From NCBI GenBank assembly GCA_900540805.1, contig UQHL01000004.1, forward strand, positions 1 to 64,000: a stretch of 64,000 nucleotides of DNA, in the 5' to 3' direction. This DNA is from an uncultured Eubacteriales bacterium (lineage in GTDB: Bacteria > Bacillota > Clostridia > Christensenellales > Borkfalkiaceae). Positions within the stretch are counted from its first letter, which is position 1. Each line of letters begins with the position of its first letter. The notes under the pieces are model-generated. The model saw only the letters and a program-made list of their open reading frames with translations, searched no databases and had not been told where the DNA came from. Positions 33,611 to 42,069 of the stretch are shown one piece after another. The position numbers and the translations under genes are program-made.

Positions 33611-35194
33611 ATGTCTCGACGAATTTACTTCGGCGGCGATATCCTCACCCTGGAAGGAGAGGGACGCGCCGATTATCTGGTTGCCGAAAACGGTAAAATC
33701 AAGGGAGCAGGTAAGGGAACACCGCCCGTCCTCTCCGCTGACACGGAAAAAATAGACCTGAAAGGCAGAACACTTTTGCCCGCCTTTATCGATCCGCACA
33801 GCCACATTTCCGCCTGCGCCTCAAAATTTTTACAGCTCGATCTCGAAAACTGTAAAACAAACGAAAAAATCGAAAAGGCGATCGCGCAATTTATCTCAGA
33901 AAATAAAACGCCCTGCGGCGAATGGGTCTTTGCGAGCGGCTACGATCACACGCGGGTAGAGGGGAAACGGCTGACCGCGGAGCTTCTCGACCGCGCCGCG
34001 CCCGATAATCCGCTGGTGGTGCAATATCAGTCGGGACATATGGGAATTTTCAATTCCGCCGCGATGAAGCTTCTGGGCGTCGCTGCGGACACGAAACCGC
34101 TGGAGGGCGGCGTCATCGAAAGGAACGCGGACGGCGCGCCGACGGGATATATGGAAGAAACGGACTTTGTCACCCGTCTTCAAAGCGTCCCCATGCCCGA
34201 CGGAAAAAAACTGCTGGGCGCATTTGACCGCGCGCAGGAGCTGTATTTTTCAAACGGAATCGTCATGATGCAGGAAGGTCTGGGGGTGAAAGAGCTTCTG
34301 CCGCTCTATCAGGGAATCGCCGCGGCGGGACGCCTGAAAGCGGACGTAGTGATCTATCCCGACCTCGCGGCGTACGAAGCGTATGCGGAAGCGATCCCCG
34401 CCCGTTTATCCTGCGGAAGCGGAAGCTTGAAGCTCGGCGGCGTCAAGCTTATTTCCGACGGCTCGCCGCAGGGAAGGACGGCCTGGATGCGCACGCCCTA
34501 TCTGGATGAGAGCGGCCGTCCCGAATCGGACGGTTATTGCGGATATCCTTCCGTTTCGCAAGAAACGCTTGAAAACGCCGTGCGCTTTGCAACCAAAAAA
34601 AAGCTTCAGCTTCTCGTCCACTGCAACGGGGACAGGGCCGCGGAAAAATTTATCGAAGCGGAAATAAACTACGGCGATCCCGCCACCCGTCCCGTCATGA
34701 TTCACGCACAGCTGTTGGGAACCGATCAGCTGGACGCGCTCAAGCGCGCGGCGATTATTCCCTCCTTTTTTGTCGCTCACGTTCTGCATTGGGGAGACGT
34801 GCATATCAAAAATTTCGGTTTCGAACGGGCTTCGAGCATAAGTCCCCTGCGCTCCGCGTTAAAAAAGGATATCCTTTTCACTTTGCATCAGGATTCGCCC
34901 GTCATTCGGCCCGATATGACCGAAACGATTTGGTGCGCCGTCGAACGAAAGACGGCGGGCGGAAAAACGCTGGGCGAAGAAGAACGGATAGATGTATTCT
35001 CTGCGCTTAAAGCGGTCACCGCAAACGCGGCATATCAGTATTTCGAAGAAAAAACAACGGGTACGCTGAAAACGGGCAAGCGGGAAAATCTTGTGGTTTT
35101 AAGCGAAAATCCCCTCCGTTGTCCTGCGGAAAAGCTCCGCGATATCCGCGTTGAACAGACGATTAAGGACGGCGAGACGGTATTTCGTCTGTAA
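33611..35194 (+). CDS. Amidohydrolase family 3 protein (YtcJ-like)
   Basis: This 527-aa metal-dependent hydrolase of the amidohydrolase superfamily has a beta-sandwich start (residues 1-60) and a TIM barrel. Metal and active-site signatures are DPHSHI (His-x-His near residue 62), LLVHCNGDRA, MIHAQLL and TLHQDSPV. The C-terminal block ERIDVFSALKAVTANAAYQ and LVVLSENPL is typical of the YtcJ group, whose members include N-substituted formamide deformylases. The real substrate is unknown. It forms a single-gene unit with its own promoter and a terminator at 35268-35301. Confidence 0.85.
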   Translation: MSRRIYFGGDILTLEGEGRADYLVAENGKIKGAGKGTPPVLSADTEKIDLKGRTLLPAFIDPHSHISACASKFLQLDLENCKTNEKIEKAIAQFISENKTPCGEWVFASGYDHTRVEGKRLTAELLDRAAPDNPLVVQYQSGHMGIFNSAAMKLLGVAADTKPLEGGVIERNADGAPTGYMEETDFVTRLQSVPMPDGKKLLGAFDRAQELYFSNGIVMMQEGLGVKELLPLYQGIAAAGRLKADVVIYPDLAAYEAYAEAIPARLSCGSGSLKLGGVKLISDGSPQGRTAWMRTPYLDESGRPESDGYCGYPSVSQETLENAVRFATKKKLQLLVHCNGDRAAEKFIEAEINYGDPATRPVMIHAQLLGTDQLDALKRAAIIPSFFVAHVLHWGDVHIKNFGFERASSISPLRSALKKDILFTLHQDSPVIRPDMTETIWCAVERKTAGGKTLGEEERIDVFSALKAVTANAAYQYFEEKTTGTLKTGKRENLVVLSENPLRCPAEKLRDIRVEQTIKDGETVFRL

Positions 35195-35267
35195 GGCGCG
35201 AAACCGTCTCCCCCTCATAAGACAAATACTTTAAGGCTCACTTGAGTATTTTCCGACAAGCTCCATG

Positions 35268-35301
35268 AAAAAGACGCAAGGCAAACGCCCCGCGTCTTTT
35301 T
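35268..35301. terminator. Bidirectional terminator between amidohydrolase and nagA
   Basis: Stem AAAAAGACGC (35268-35277) with GCGTCTTTTT (35292-35301). It ends the plus-strand amidohydrolase transcript and, read the other way, the nagA transcript after the 45-bp repeats. Confidence 0.82.
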
Positions 35302-35348
35302 CTCTATAAGAGGAAATAATGTGTGGTCATATTTTTCATTCCCTTTCG

Positions 35349-35483
35349 GGAAAGGAAGAAAACACGGTTGCGCGTAATTTGCTTCCGCTCGTTGAAAAGG
35401 AGAAACTTTCCTTTGAGCATAATTTTCTTCTACGCTCTAAAAAGGAGGAAGCTACGTTTGAGCGCAGTTCTCCGCCCGCGCCG
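35349..35483. repeat. Degenerate 45-bp tandem repeats after nagA
   Basis: Three units at 35349, 35394 and 35439, exactly 45 bp apart, each start with a variant of GAAAAGGAG (plus strand). They lie between the nagA stop codon (minus strand) and the terminator. In the nagA frame past the stop they encode similar peptides (AENCAQ, EENYAQ, EANYAQ). On the plus strand a 62-codon open frame (35319-35507) with a 15-residue repeat covers them, but it follows a terminator without any promoter. Confidence 0.78.
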
Positions 35484-35490
35484 CCGAAAG

Positions 35491-36636
35491 TCAGGCGCGA
35501 TAAATGATTTTTCCGTCGCGGATGGTATATAAAACGTTAAATTTGTCGTCAAGCACCGCAAAATCGGCGTTTTTTCCGACGCGGATGCTGCCCGTTTCGC
35601 CGTCCACTCCCAGCGTTTTTGCAGGGTTGATCGTCGCGTAGTCCACAGCCTGAAGGAAAGCGATCCCCACCTTTTCGACGAGATTGGCGATTGCTCGGTT
35701 CATGCGGAGCACGCTTCCCGCCAGAGTTCCGTCTTTCAGACGCGCCTCGCCGTTTTTGACGATGACGACCTGCCCCCCAAGCTCGCTTTCGCCGTCCGCC
35801 AGGCCTTTTGCGCGCATGGCGTCCGTAATCAGCGTCAGTTTGTCCTTATGCTTGCATTTCGTCAGCAGCTGAATGGCGGGCACGGAAACGTGAATGGTGT
35901 CCGCGATCAGTTCGCAGTTGAGTTCGTCGTACAAAAGCGCGCTGCCCACCGTGCCGATTTCGCGGTGATGGAGCGGACTCTGCGCGTTGTAGGTGTGCGT
36001 GACGTTTTTCGCTCCGCACCGAACCGCCGCGCGGATATCCGCGCTCTTTGCGCCCGTATGGCCGATTGAAGGAACGATATTTTCCGAAGCGAGGTGCTTC
36101 ACCAGCTCGTCCGCGCCCGCCTCTTCGGGAGCGAGCGTGACGATTTTAATCGCGTTGCCGCTGGCCGAGTTATATTCGTCGAACGTGTTTACGTCGGGCT
36201 TCGCCACGTATTCGAGGGGCTGTGCGCCCTTGTGCGCCGCCGCGATAAACGGGCCCTCCAGATGGATACCGAGTATCCGCGCGCCGTCCTCGGGCGCCTC
36301 CTCGCGGTACGCCTTAACCGCCTTCATCGCGTGCAGGATATTTTCTCTGCTCTGCGTCATGGTTGTGGCAAGGAAGGAAGTCGTCCCCTCTCCCGCGACC
36401 GTTTCCGCGATCGTTTTAAGCGCCTCTCTCGTACCGTCCATGGCGTCCGCGCCGCCCGCGCCGTGGATATGCTCGTCGATAAATCCGGGCAGCACGACGG
36501 CGTTTTCGGAAAGTTCGATTACCTCCGCGCCGCCGATTTCTCCGCCGATCGCTTCGATTTTTCTATCGAATACGAGATCGCACCTTTTAAGCCCTTCCCC
36601 CTCCACATAGACGAGGGCATTTCTGAAAGCTTTCAT
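35491..36636 (-). CDS. nagA: N-acetylglucosamine-6-phosphate deacetylase
   Basis: This 381-aa amidohydrolase has the NagA motifs GFIDEHIHGAGGADAMDG (metal site), LHLEGPFI (metal Glu), SIGHTGAKS, VTHTYNAQSPLHHR and LITDAMRAKGL with the catalytic Asp. It removes the acetyl group from GlcNAc-6-phosphate to give glucosamine-6-phosphate, which NagB, encoded 10 bp upstream, converts to fructose-6-phosphate. The order kinase, nagB, nagA on one strand forms an amino-sugar catabolic operon. The stop codon is followed by 45-bp repeats. Confidence 0.94.
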   Translation of the reverse strand: MKAFRNALVYVEGEGLKRCDLVFDRKIEAIGGEIGGAEVIELSENAVVLPGFIDEHIHGAGGADAMDGTREALKTIAETVAGEGTTSFLATTMTQSRENILHAMKAVKAYREEAPEDGARILGIHLEGPFIAAAHKGAQPLEYVAKPDVNTFDEYNSASGNAIKIVTLAPEEAGADELVKHLASENIVPSIGHTGAKSADIRAAVRCGAKNVTHTYNAQSPLHHREIGTVGSALLYDELNCELIADTIHVSVPAIQLLTKCKHKDKLTLITDAMRAKGLADGESELGGQVVIVKNGEARLKDGTLAGSVLRMNRAIANLVEKVGIAFLQAVDYATINPAKTLGVDGETGSIRVGKNADFAVLDDKFNVLYTIRDGKIIYRA

Positions 36637-36646
36637 TTTTCACACC

Positions 36647-37372
36647 TCACTTCAAAAGCGCGGCCGCCGCCTCGTCGCACACGAGCGTGCAATCGGGATG
36701 CAGCTGCAATACGCTGGCGGGCACCGCTTCCGTCACCTCGCCCTTCACCAGCCCGTAAACGGCTTTCGCCTTATTGGCGCCGTTGGCCAGAATAAGTATC
36801 TTCTTCGCGTTCATGATATTTTTCAGCCCCATCGTAAATGCCTGACGGGGTACTTCGTCGATACTTTTGAACATCCGCGAATTGTCTTTGATCGTGCTCT
36901 CCGCCAGATCGACGATATGCGTGACGCTGCCGAACGGGGTTCCCGGCTCGTTGAAAGCGATATGGCCGTTGGAACCGATGCCGAGCACCTGAATATCCTG
37001 CTGCATGCCCTCCAGCAGGCGGTTATATCTGTCGCACTCCGCCTGTCTGTCGGCGGCCTTTCCGTTTTCGATATTCGTATTTTTCAGATCGATATCGATG
37101 TAATCGAACAGGTTGCTGCGCATAAAGTAAACATAGCTTTGATCGCTGGAATAATCCAGCCCCGCGTATTCGTCGAGATTGACCGTGCGGATTTCCCGAT
37201 AGGAGGTGCAGTTCCGTTTATGATCCTCGATCATATTTTTATACAGCCCGATCGGCGTCGAGCCCGTCGCAAGCCCTAAAACCGCGCGGGGATTTCCCTT
37301 GACGACCTCCCGCATGACCTCGAATGCCTTTTTGCTCATTTCTTCATAGTCTTTGGCGATAATTACCTTCAT
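36647..37372 (-). CDS. nagB: Glucosamine-6-phosphate deaminase
   Basis: About 241 aa from the ATG at 37372 (MKVIIAKDYEEM). A longer frame to 37546 adds an unrelated Arg/Pro-rich stretch that runs into the upstream gene. Family motifs are GLATGSTPIGLY, VNLDEYAGL (catalytic Asp), GIGSNGHIAFNEPG and TMGLKNIMNAK. The length matches the short, monofunctional NagB of Firmicutes. It converts glucosamine-6-phosphate to fructose-6-phosphate and ammonia, after NagA. Confidence 0.95.
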   Translation of the reverse strand: MKVIIAKDYEEMSKKAFEVMREVVKGNPRAVLGLATGSTPIGLYKNMIEDHKRNCTSYREIRTVNLDEYAGLDYSSDQSYVYFMRSNLFDYIDIDLKNTNIENGKAADRQAECDRYNRLLEGMQQDIQVLGIGSNGHIAFNEPGTPFGSVTHIVDLAESTIKDNSRMFKSIDEVPRQAFTMGLKNIMNAKKILILANGANKAKAVYGLVKGEVTEAVPASVLQLHPDCTLVCDEAAAALLK

Positions 37373-37433
37373 ATCCAAAATCCTCCCGAGTTTTATTTCC
37401 TCTCGTATTATTGTATCCGTTCCCCGGCCGTTT

Positions 37434-38804
37434 TTATGCCCGATCGGCGGGAAGAGACGCGGCCGCGATACTCTGCCCCACCCTTCTGTTCTTTTCGTCG
37501 GGCAGGGAAATGTCCAGCCCCGCAAATTGGGGATACTCCTCCGCAAGCACCTTTTTGCAGGTGTCGAGCAGAATATTTCCGCCTTTTCCGCCCGTCACGC
37601 GCCCTAAAAGAAGCACGTGCTTCATGTCGTAAAACTTTGCGTAAAAAGGAATGGTATAAGCGAGATAAACGCCGATGTCCTCGTAAATCTGCCGCGCGAG
37701 GGGATCGTCCCTTTCCATCAGCGCCTGAATCTCCTTCAGCTTTTCGGCGGGCGTCGCGCCCGCTTTGAATTTATAGCCGCCCGCTTCCGCCAGCTTAATC
37801 ACCGCGTCCTGCGAGAAATATTTGCAGCCTACGCCCGTATCGCCGCTCCATTCGTCCGCCATGGCGTTTTCGTTGAAATCCACGGGCACGAAAGCAAGCT
37901 CCGACAGCCAGCCGTTGATGCCGCCGTCGGCGTTGATATACCCCACCGCTTCGCTGGTACCCATCGCAATGCCCAGCACTTTATTGTCGCCCAGATCGAT
38001 ACTGCCCGCAAGCGCCGTCACGTCGCCGTCGTTGGCCACTTCGAGGGGCACGTTTCCCATTTCCTTGGCGATATCGATATACATATTTTTGACAAAATCG
38101 CCGTGCTTTTGCTTATCCACCTTGATAAACAACGACGCCACCATTATTTTGTTATCGACATAAACGCCCGCCGACGAAACGCCGATACAATCGACGCGCG
38201 GCATTTTCGACGCCGCCGTCTTCATCGCCGTGAGAATTTCGTTGTAGTGATAATGCGGATCCTCCGTGGTTTTGGGGTGCCAGACGACTTCCTCGCTATA
38301 GACGACTTCGCCGTCGATCACCGCGCTCACCTTTCGGTCGCTTCCGCCCGCGTCGAATCCGATACGGCAGCCTTTCAGATAGCCGCCCACGCGCATCGAG
38401 CAATTTTTCTGCGCGGGGATTTCGTTTTCCTCCAGCCAGGTCACCTCGAAAGGCCGCTCGTAAACGCCGCTCATGAAATCCACGTCGAACGCCCGCGCGC
38501 CCGCCGACGTATAGGCTTCCTTCAGCCCCTCATAGATTTTTTTGCTTCCCGCGACGGAAATCTTATAGCCGCCGACCACCCACAAAATCGTTTTTGCGAG
38601 CCTTTCCGCAATACGGAAATTCAGTTCGTCCTCGCCGCAGCCGTCCGCAAACGCAGTATATCTGTAAACGTAATTATAGCCGCCGTTGCGCTCCGCAACC
38701 AAAACGACCTCCGTCTTTTTGCCGCACTTTTTTACCTTGGCGTCGTACTCCTCCAGCGCCTTGATCATGGGATAAAAATTTTTGTCCAAAACGGGCGTTT
38801 TCAT
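37434..38804 (-). CDS. ROK-type sugar kinase-like protein
   Basis: This 456-aa protein has a divergent extra N-terminal region (about 1-145) before the actin-like ATPase core. The core shows a phosphate-1 loop (IGFDAGGSDRKVSAVIDG), a candidate catalytic Asp region (EVANDGDVTALAGS) and a phosphate-2 loop (VLGIAMGTSEAVGYI). It is longer than usual ROK kinases (about 300 aa). Its position before nagB and nagA suggests phosphorylation of GlcNAc or a related amino sugar to supply NagA. Promoter 38836-38864 lies directly upstream, and a divergent AraC gene probably controls it. The substrate is inferred only from context. Confidence 0.7.
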   Translation of the reverse strand: MKTPVLDKNFYPMIKALEEYDAKVKKCGKKTEVVLVAERNGGYNYVYRYTAFADGCGEDELNFRIAERLAKTILWVVGGYKISVAGSKKIYEGLKEAYTSAGARAFDVDFMSGVYERPFEVTWLEENEIPAQKNCSMRVGGYLKGCRIGFDAGGSDRKVSAVIDGEVVYSEEVVWHPKTTEDPHYHYNEILTAMKTAASKMPRVDCIGVSSAGVYVDNKIMVASLFIKVDKQKHGDFVKNMYIDIAKEMGNVPLEVANDGDVTALAGSIDLGDNKVLGIAMGTSEAVGYINADGGINGWLSELAFVPVDFNENAMADEWSGDTGVGCKYFSQDAVIKLAEAGGYKFKAGATPAEKLKEIQALMERDDPLARQIYEDIGVYLAYTIPFYAKFYDMKHVLLLGRVTGGKGGNILLDTCKKVLAEEYPQFAGLDISLPDEKNRRVGQSIAAASLPADRA

Positions 38805-38835
38805 ACCTAACCGAGCCTCCCTTTCTTTTGCCTTT

Positions 38836-38864
38836 ATTATACTACTTTTTTCGGGGATAGCAAT
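38836..38864 (-). promoter_or_regulatory. Promoter of the kinase-nagB-nagA operon
   Basis: On the minus strand, -35 TTGCTA (38864-38859), a 17-bp spacer and -10 TATAAT (38841-38836) lie upstream of the ATG at 38804, with GGGAGG as ribosome binding site. Near-palindromic boxes containing GAAAT.ATTTC at about 38868-38878 and 38911-38924 lie between the two divergent promoters and may be operators. Confidence 0.68.
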
Positions 38865-38919
38865 TGAAATTATTTCTCTTTTTTTATAAAATATTTCTCA
38901 AAATCGTATCGTGAAATAA

Positions 38920-38948
38920 TTTACAAAGCAGGGAAAGTATGCTATAAT
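38920..38948 (+). promoter_or_regulatory. Promoter of the second AraC regulator, likely leaderless
   Basis: The -35 TTTACA (38920-38925), a 17-bp spacer and -10 TATAAT (38943-38948) are followed after 6 bases by the ATG at 38955. The geometry is the same as at the other AraC gene (30512-30547). Confidence 0.72.
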
Positions 38949-38954
38949 GTCGGT

Positions 38955-39842
38955 ATGGAAAAACAAGCGAAGAGCAAGCACTTTTACATGCACAAGATCG
39001 CCAATCTTTTGAACGTGCAGAAAATTGTGACGATTCACTATCAGGAGCTGCCCGCGGGATACTATTCGCGGGAAGAAATGCATAATTTCTGGGAGATCAT
39101 CTACGTCGATAAACAGGCCGTCACCATCGTCAAGGACGAGGAACGCGATCCGTTAAAGCAGGGGGAAATGGTGTTTATCAAGCCGAACCAGCCGCATTTT
39201 GTGCGGTGCGGCCGCGACGGGGCGAATATCTTCATTATCTCTTTCGAATGCCGTTCGGAAAGCATGGGATTTTTTTATGACAAAATTTATTCCGTGCCCG
39301 ACAATCTGAAATATTTATTGCAGAATATCATGTCGGAAGCGAAGGAGACGTTCGTTATCCCCGATTTCAACCCCGATCTTCACAAGCTGGAGCTGCGCAG
39401 CAATCCCAACCTCGGCGGCGAACAGGTCATCAAAAACTCGCTCGAGCTGCTTTTGGTGTATATCCTCCGCAAGGCAAACAACCAAAGTTCCCAGCAGGAA
39501 TTTTTTATTTCCAAAATCAATTCCTCCACGGAGCTTCAGGACGAAATCGTCCGCTTTCTCTCGTCGAAGCTGTACGATACCTTCGAGCTGGACGACCTGT
39601 GCACAAGTCTCCATTACGGCAAAACGTACCTGTGCACCTTCTTCCGCGAAAAGACGGGCATGAGCATTTACCAGACTTATCTGCGGCTGAAGGTAGATGA
39701 GGCGAAAAAGCTGATCCGACAGAAATACACCTTCACCGAAGTGGCGGGACGGCTCTGCTTCGATTCGCTCTCCCATTTCAACTTCGTTTTCAAGCGATAT
39801 ACGGGAATGACCCCGGGCGAATATAAGGCCAGCATCAAATAA
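38955..39842 (+). CDS. AraC-family transcriptional regulator
   Basis: This 295-aa protein has an N-terminal cupin sensor (about 20-150; patterns HNFWEIIYVDKQAV and GEMVFIKPNQPHFVRC) and a C-terminal AraC double helix-turn-helix (about 190-293) with LDDLCTSLHYGKTYLCTFFREKTG and VAGRLCFDSLSHFNFVFKRYTGMTPGEYK. It is divergent from the kinase-nagB-nagA operon and probably controls it in response to an amino sugar. The start lies 6 bp from the -10 box, without a ribosome binding site. Confidence 0.9.
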   Translation: MEKQAKSKHFYMHKIANLLNVQKIVTIHYQELPAGYYSREEMHNFWEIIYVDKQAVTIVKDEERDPLKQGEMVFIKPNQPHFVRCGRDGANIFIISFECRSESMGFFYDKIYSVPDNLKYLLQNIMSEAKETFVIPDFNPDLHKLELRSNPNLGGEQVIKNSLELLLVYILRKANNQSSQQEFFISKINSSTELQDEIVRFLSSKLYDTFELDDLCTSLHYGKTYLCTFFREKTGMSIYQTYLRLKVDEAKKLIRQKYTFTEVAGRLCFDSLSHFNFVFKRYTGMTPGEYKASIK

Positions 39843-39850
39843 AAAATCGG

Positions 39851-39884
39851 GAAGGAATGACGCTTATGCAAGCGTCAGTCCTTC
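39851..39884. terminator. Hairpin between convergent genes
   Basis: A 15-bp stem with one mismatch (GAAGGAATGACGCTT with AAGCGTCAGTCCTTC) separates the AraC gene from the GrpB-like gene. There is no good U-tract on either side, so termination may depend on Rho or be weak. Confidence 0.6.
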
Positions 39885-39903
39885 TATCACCCGAAGCATA
39901 TTT

Positions 39904-40491
39904 TTACATTCCTTTCACTGCATATCTGTCTGCATACAGCGCACGGCCCTCGGCTGTATATTTTTTAACGAATTCCGCTTTGGCGGCCGTGTAAGCGTCG
40001 CGGTTATGGCAATATTTTTGCAGCAGCTCTTGTTTAAGCCTGCCGTACGCCTCCGCCGTCTCCCCATGTCCGCGAAGGTAATCCCGAAAATACAGCTCGT
40101 CCCAATCCCCCGCGCGCCGCACGTGGAGGTGAAACACGCGCTCGGCAAAGCCGTCTTCCGTATATCCCTTATTGAAAGCGAGTTTGAGCGGCTCCCGATT
40201 TTCCGACATCAGAATCCATTCTGTTTTCAGTCGCTCCGAAGCCAAGGCCACGGAGGCCGCGGCCGTCAATTCCAGCAGGATATCCACGGTAGGCTTGCTT
40301 AAAAGCCCCGTCACGGCCGTACTGCCGATATGGCTGATACGGAAAATATTTTCTTTTCCCACAATCTTCAAAATCCGCGATCGTTCCTCTTCGTACCAAA
40401 CGGGATAGGCAGGATCGTATTCTTTCAAAATTACGGGAAACAGCCTCCAAAGTTCCTCCAAGCTCATTTCCTCAAGCCGTTTTTTCATCAT
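39904..40491 (-). CDS. GrpB/UPF0157 family nucleotidyltransferase-like protein
   Basis: This 195-aa protein has the UPF0157/GrpB pattern PVWYEEERSRILKIVG, HIGSTAVTGLLSKPTVDILLEL (minimal nucleotidyltransferase motif with a G-S and acidic residues), FAERVFHLHVR, and a helical C-terminus. Members are thought to be minimal nucleotidyltransferases, sometimes fused to dephospho-CoA kinase. Their substrate is unknown. It is a single gene between the AraC regulator and tuf. The start has a double ATG. Confidence 0.82.
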   Translation of the reverse strand: MMKKRLEEMSLEELWRLFPVILKEYDPAYPVWYEEERSRILKIVGKENIFRISHIGSTAVTGLLSKPTVDILLELTAAASVALASERLKTEWILMSENREPLKLAFNKGYTEDGFAERVFHLHVRRAGDWDELYFRDYLRGHGETAEAYGRLKQELLQKYCHNRDAYTAAKAEFVKKYTAEGRALYADRYAVKGM

Positions 40492-40545
40492 TTTTTCCTC
40501 GTCCTTTACCTGCGGGGCGCTTATACGAGCCGCCGCTTATTTTCA

Positions 40546-40576
40546 CAAAAAACAGCCTGCCGAAAACGGCAAGCTG
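40546..40576 (-). terminator. Terminator of tuf
   Basis: On the minus strand, CAGCTTGCCG (40576-40567), a TTTT loop and CGGCAGGCTG (40562-40553) with one G-U pair are followed by TTTTTT. It lies 36 bp after the tuf stop codon. Confidence 0.88.
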
Positions 40577-40611
40577 CTTCTTTGTTTCGTAATAATAAAC
40601 AATCCCAAAAA

Positions 40612-41832
<1,221 letters not shown>

Positions 41833-41946
41833 AATAAATCCTCCAATATTTTTAAAATTAAAAATGATAACTTATCCGACTTCTTCGGACGCAGCTATCT
41901 ATCATTTTTCATGACATAAGCTTTGTCCATTGCTCTGGACGTATCT

Positions 41947-41975
41947 ATTATATCTTAAATTTTTGAAATTATCAA
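41947..41975 (-). promoter_or_regulatory. Internal promoter of tuf
   Basis: On the minus strand, -35 TTGATA (41975-41970), a 17-bp spacer and -10 TATAAT (41952-41947) lie about 115 bp before the tuf start. The leader contains a small hairpin, TCCGA/TCGGA, near 41878-41892. This would allow EF-Tu to be made in excess over EF-G. Confidence 0.75.
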
Positions 41976-42069
41976 ATCTTTTAACGGTGTTTTCCAAAAA
42001 AACTTTTAATTTTTCCGTTTTGCCCCGTCTCTCGGCGGAGCAAAACGTATTTCGCGTAAGTTACGCTTC

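Noticed and set aside
35319..35507. 62-codon plus-strand open frame with a 15-residue repeat and an AGAGGA before its ATG
   Set aside because: It starts 18 bp after a terminator with no promoter between, all frames of the 45-bp array show the same periodicity, and it runs into nagA. I list it as a repeat, not a gene.
37373..37546. N-terminal extension of NagB
   Set aside because: It is an Arg/Pro-rich stretch unlike NagB. The family start MKVIIA is at 37372.
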